Source of the DNA: JBFJVZ01 sp041623895
GTDB lineage: Bacteria > Planctomycetota > Planctomycetia > Pirellulales > Pirellulaceae
Assembly: GCA_041623895.1 (NCBI GenBank)
Contig: JBFJVZ010000307.1
Coordinates: 1-9,898, forward strand
DNA: 9,898 nucleotides
Direction: 5' to 3'
Numbering within the stretch: position 1 is the first letter of the stretch; every line of letters starts with the position of its first letter. The notes beneath the pieces are model-generated. The model was given only the letters and a program-made list of their open reading frames with translations. It searched no databases and was not told the DNA's origin. The position numbers were made by a program, and so were the translations under genes. Positions 8,132-9,898 of this stretch are shown piece by piece.

Positions 8132-9637
8132 ATGAATGACTCGCACCCCTTGCGGCAACACGAATTGATGGTCACGCGGCGGCAGTTATTTGGCCGCACT
8201 GCTCTGGGACTCGGTACCGCTGCGATGGCCGGTCTGATCGGCGATGATTTGCCGGCGGCCGACACCGGCAAGATCGGCGGCTTGCACCACCAGGCGAAAG
8301 CCAAGCGTGTGATCTATCTTTTCATGAGCGGAGGCCCGAGCCACCTGGATCTTTGGGATTACAAACCCAAGCTGGATGAGCTGTTTAATCAGCAGTTGCC
8401 GGACCACGTGCGTGATGGGCAGCGCGTGACCGGAATGACGGCGAATCAGAAAAACGGACTGCCGATCTGTCCCAGCAAATACAAGTTTGCCAAACAAGAC
8501 AACCACGACAGCGGCGTTTGGGTCAGCGAATTGTTGCCGCACACGGCGACCGTGGCAAAAGAACTGTGCGTCATCCACAGCACGTTTACCGAAGCCATTA
8601 ACCACGATCCGGCGATCACCTACATTCAGACGGGAAGCCAGATTCCCGGACGGCCAAGTTTAGGAGCATGGCTAAGCTACGGGTTGGGCAGCATGAATGA
8701 AGATCTGCCACACTACGTGGTGATGCACGCCAAAACCAATTTCGCTGAACAAAGTCTGTTCAACCGGTTGTGGGGCACTGGCTTCATGCCGTCCGATCAT
8801 CAAGGCATGTTAATGCGCAGCCAGGGCGACCCGGTTCTGTACCTGAGCAATCCGGCAGGCGTGACCCGCGACGATCGTCGTGCGCAATTGGACGCCTTGG
8901 TGGCAATCAACCAGGGGCAACACGAACGTTTTGCCGATCCGGAAGTGCTGTCAAGAATCAAACAGCACGAGATGGCATATCGCATGCAGGCCTCGGTTCC
9001 CGAGTTGATGGATTTTTCACAAGAAACGGAAGAGACGTTCCAGTTGTACGGCGAGGATGCTCGTCAGCCTGGAACATTCGCCGCCTGTTGTTTGAATGCC
9101 AGGCGGTTGGCGGAGCGTGGTGTTCGCAATATTCAGATTTTTCATCGCGGCTGGGATGCGCACGGACGTTTGCCCACCGAGCACGAGTCGCAATGCCGTG
9201 ACGTCGATCAAGGTTGTGCGGCATTGATCAAAGACCTGAAACGCCGCGGGATGTTGACAGACACGCTGGTGATTTGGGGAGGAGAGTTCGGACGCACGGT
9301 GTACTGCCAGGGCGGATTGACCCGTGAAAATTACGGGCGCGATCATCATCCACGCTGCTTTACAACTTGGATGGCCGGCGGCGGCATCAAACCCGGGATC
9401 ACTTATGGAAACACCGACGACTACGGCTACAACATCGCCGATCCCGACGGCATTCCCATCATGCCGCAACCGACCAAGGAGACTTGGACGCCAGGCACGA
9501 TGCACATCCATGACTTAAACGCAACCATCTTGCATTTAATGGGGATCGATCACAAAAGATTGACGTATCGATATCAAGGCCGTGACTTCCGTTTGACCGA
9601 TGTTCACGGTCACGTAATCAAAGATATTCTGGGATAA
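8132..9637 (+). CDS. DUF1501 family protein, Tat-exported, alkaline-phosphatase-like fold
   Basis: I prefer ATG 8132 (MNDSHPLRQHELMVTRRQLF), giving 501 residues; a TTG at 8120 would add only four. Residues 14-35 form a twin-arginine signal: TRRQLF with Arg16-Arg17, then a hydrophobic run rich in Gly and Ala, so export in folded form is likely. Family motifs are FMSGGPSHLDLWD (64-76), WGGEFGRT (382-389) and GRDHHPRCFTTW with His405-His406, followed by MAGGGIKPG. The Asp/His pattern suits a metal-dependent hydrolase core of the alkaline phosphatase/sulfatase superfamily, but I see no sulfatase C-x-P-x-R formylglycine motif, so it should not be called a sulfatase. Length is normal. It normally pairs with PSD1-type genes in planctomycetes. 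Here it is third in the probable operon, 106 bases after DUF819 and downstream of the palindromic repeat. It ends with TAA at 9635-9637. Substrate unknown. Confidence 0.93.
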   Translation: MNDSHPLRQHELMVTRRQLFGRTALGLGTAAMAGLIGDDLPAADTGKIGGLHHQAKAKRVIYLFMSGGPSHLDLWDYKPKLDELFNQQLPDHVRDGQRVTGMTANQKNGLPICPSKYKFAKQDNHDSGVWVSELLPHTATVAKELCVIHSTFTEAINHDPAITYIQTGSQIPGRPSLGAWLSYGLGSMNEDLPHYVVMHAKTNFAEQSLFNRLWGTGFMPSDHQGMLMRSQGDPVLYLSNPAGVTRDDRRAQLDALVAINQGQHERFADPEVLSRIKQHEMAYRMQASVPELMDFSQETEETFQLYGEDARQPGTFAACCLNARRLAERGVRNIQIFHRGWDAHGRLPTEHESQCRDVDQGCAALIKDLKRRGMLTDTLVIWGGEFGRTVYCQGGLTRENYGRDHHPRCFTTWMAGGGIKPGITYGNTDDYGYNIADPDGIPIMPQPTKETWTPGTMHIHDLNATILHLMGIDHKRLTYRYQGRDFRLTDVHGHVIKDILG

Positions 9638-9898
9638 AGTAGCGGAAGTGAATTTTTTCGCCGACAGCGAAAGTATGTCGTCGGACGCTCCGCAAACGAT
9701 TCGCGAGGGAACGTTCGTTCTCGGAGAGGCTGTGAATTTATTGTCGACCGACGCTCTGCGTCGGAACGGAAAAACAAAACATTCGTTCGCGGAGGGAAGA
9801 ATCATTGCGGAACATCAACATCGGCCGCCTTCTCTGCGGTAAAGACCTGAAGTTGAGCGACAGGAAACTGGGACTGTTGATCAACTTTAATGTCATGC
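9638..9898. other. Intergenic tail without a convincing gene
   Basis: These 261 bases follow the DUF1501 stop and run to the window end. They hold a T6 run at 9653-9658 with no stem in front of it, and the hairpin at 9748-9764. A 64-codon frame from GTG 9648 to 9842 and an 89-codon minus-strand frame at 9536-9805 are open, but neither shows a recognisable domain, and the second overlaps DUF1501. A GTTGATCAAC palindrome lies at 9876-9885. This may be the 3' region of the operon or the upstream region of a gene beyond the window. Confidence 0.5.
9748..9764. other. Short perfect hairpin
   Basis: CCGACGC and GCGTCGG form a 7-bp G+C-rich stem around a TCT loop. The downstream bases on the plus strand are A-rich (AACGGAAAAACAAAAC) and there is no U-tract on either strand, so a Rho-independent terminator is doubtful. 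It lies 110 bases after the DUF1501 stop and could still protect or end the operon transcript. Confidence 0.45.

Noticed and set aside
8132..9637. Sulfatase annotation for the DUF1501 protein
   Set aside because: The fold superfamily is shared, but no C-x-P-x-R or S-x-P-x-R formylglycine maturation motif is present.
9536..9805. 89-codon minus-strand frame overlapping the DUF1501 3' end
   Set aside because: About 100 bases overlap a well-conserved C-terminus on the other strand, and no domain, upstream signal or neighbour supports it.
9648..9842. 64-codon frame starting with GTG 10 bases after the DUF1501 stop
   Set aside because: The position suits a small operon gene, but there is no ribosome-binding site, no recognisable family, and the frame contains the 9748-9764 hairpin. 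Conservation in relatives would be needed to accept it.

Overview
The window looks like chromosomal DNA of a planctomycete, most likely a Pirellulaceae (Rhodopirellula-like) organism or a metagenomic contig from one. It carries gene families that are heavily expanded in that phylum: a PVC-type haem-binding dehydrogenase with HEAT repeats, a PSCyt1/DUF1549/DUF1553 cytochrome protein (PSD1 type), and a DUF1501 Tat-exported protein. Genes generally lack a clear Shine-Dalgarno sequence. G+C is about 57-60% over most of the window. Phylum is confident; family and genus are inference. No rRNA, tRNA, CRISPR array or intact transposase gene was seen.

Layout: (1) 1-2724, + strand, the 3' part of a multidomain PVC-type dehydrogenase/cytochrome c whose 5' end lies outside the window. 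Base composition and codon use change sharply inside it, near 643-658. (2) 2725-2882, a convergent intergenic gap filled by a near-perfect long inverted repeat (arms 2756-2778 and 2841-2863). (3) 2883-3716, - strand, a PhyH-family Fe(II)/2-oxoglutarate dioxygenase with an intact facial triad. (4) 3717-3901, a divergent promoter gap. (5) 3902-9637, + strand, a likely operon: the PSD1-type secreted dihaem protein, a DUF819 multi-pass membrane protein starting 11 bp after its stop, then the DUF1501 protein. A short palindromic GTCAGGAAAAGG repeat lies between the last two. (6) 9638-9898, a tail with one small hairpin and no convincing gene.

In planctomycetes PSD1-type and DUF1501 genes are commonly adjacent and are thought to act together outside the cytoplasmic membrane; their reaction is not known. 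The less ordinary feature here is a predicted transporter (DUF819) between the pair, suggesting an exported two-protein module coupled to a permease. The dehydrogenase at the left end could belong to the same kind of extracytoplasmic oxidation chemistry, but it is not co-directional with its immediate neighbour and its 5' part may not belong to the same genome.
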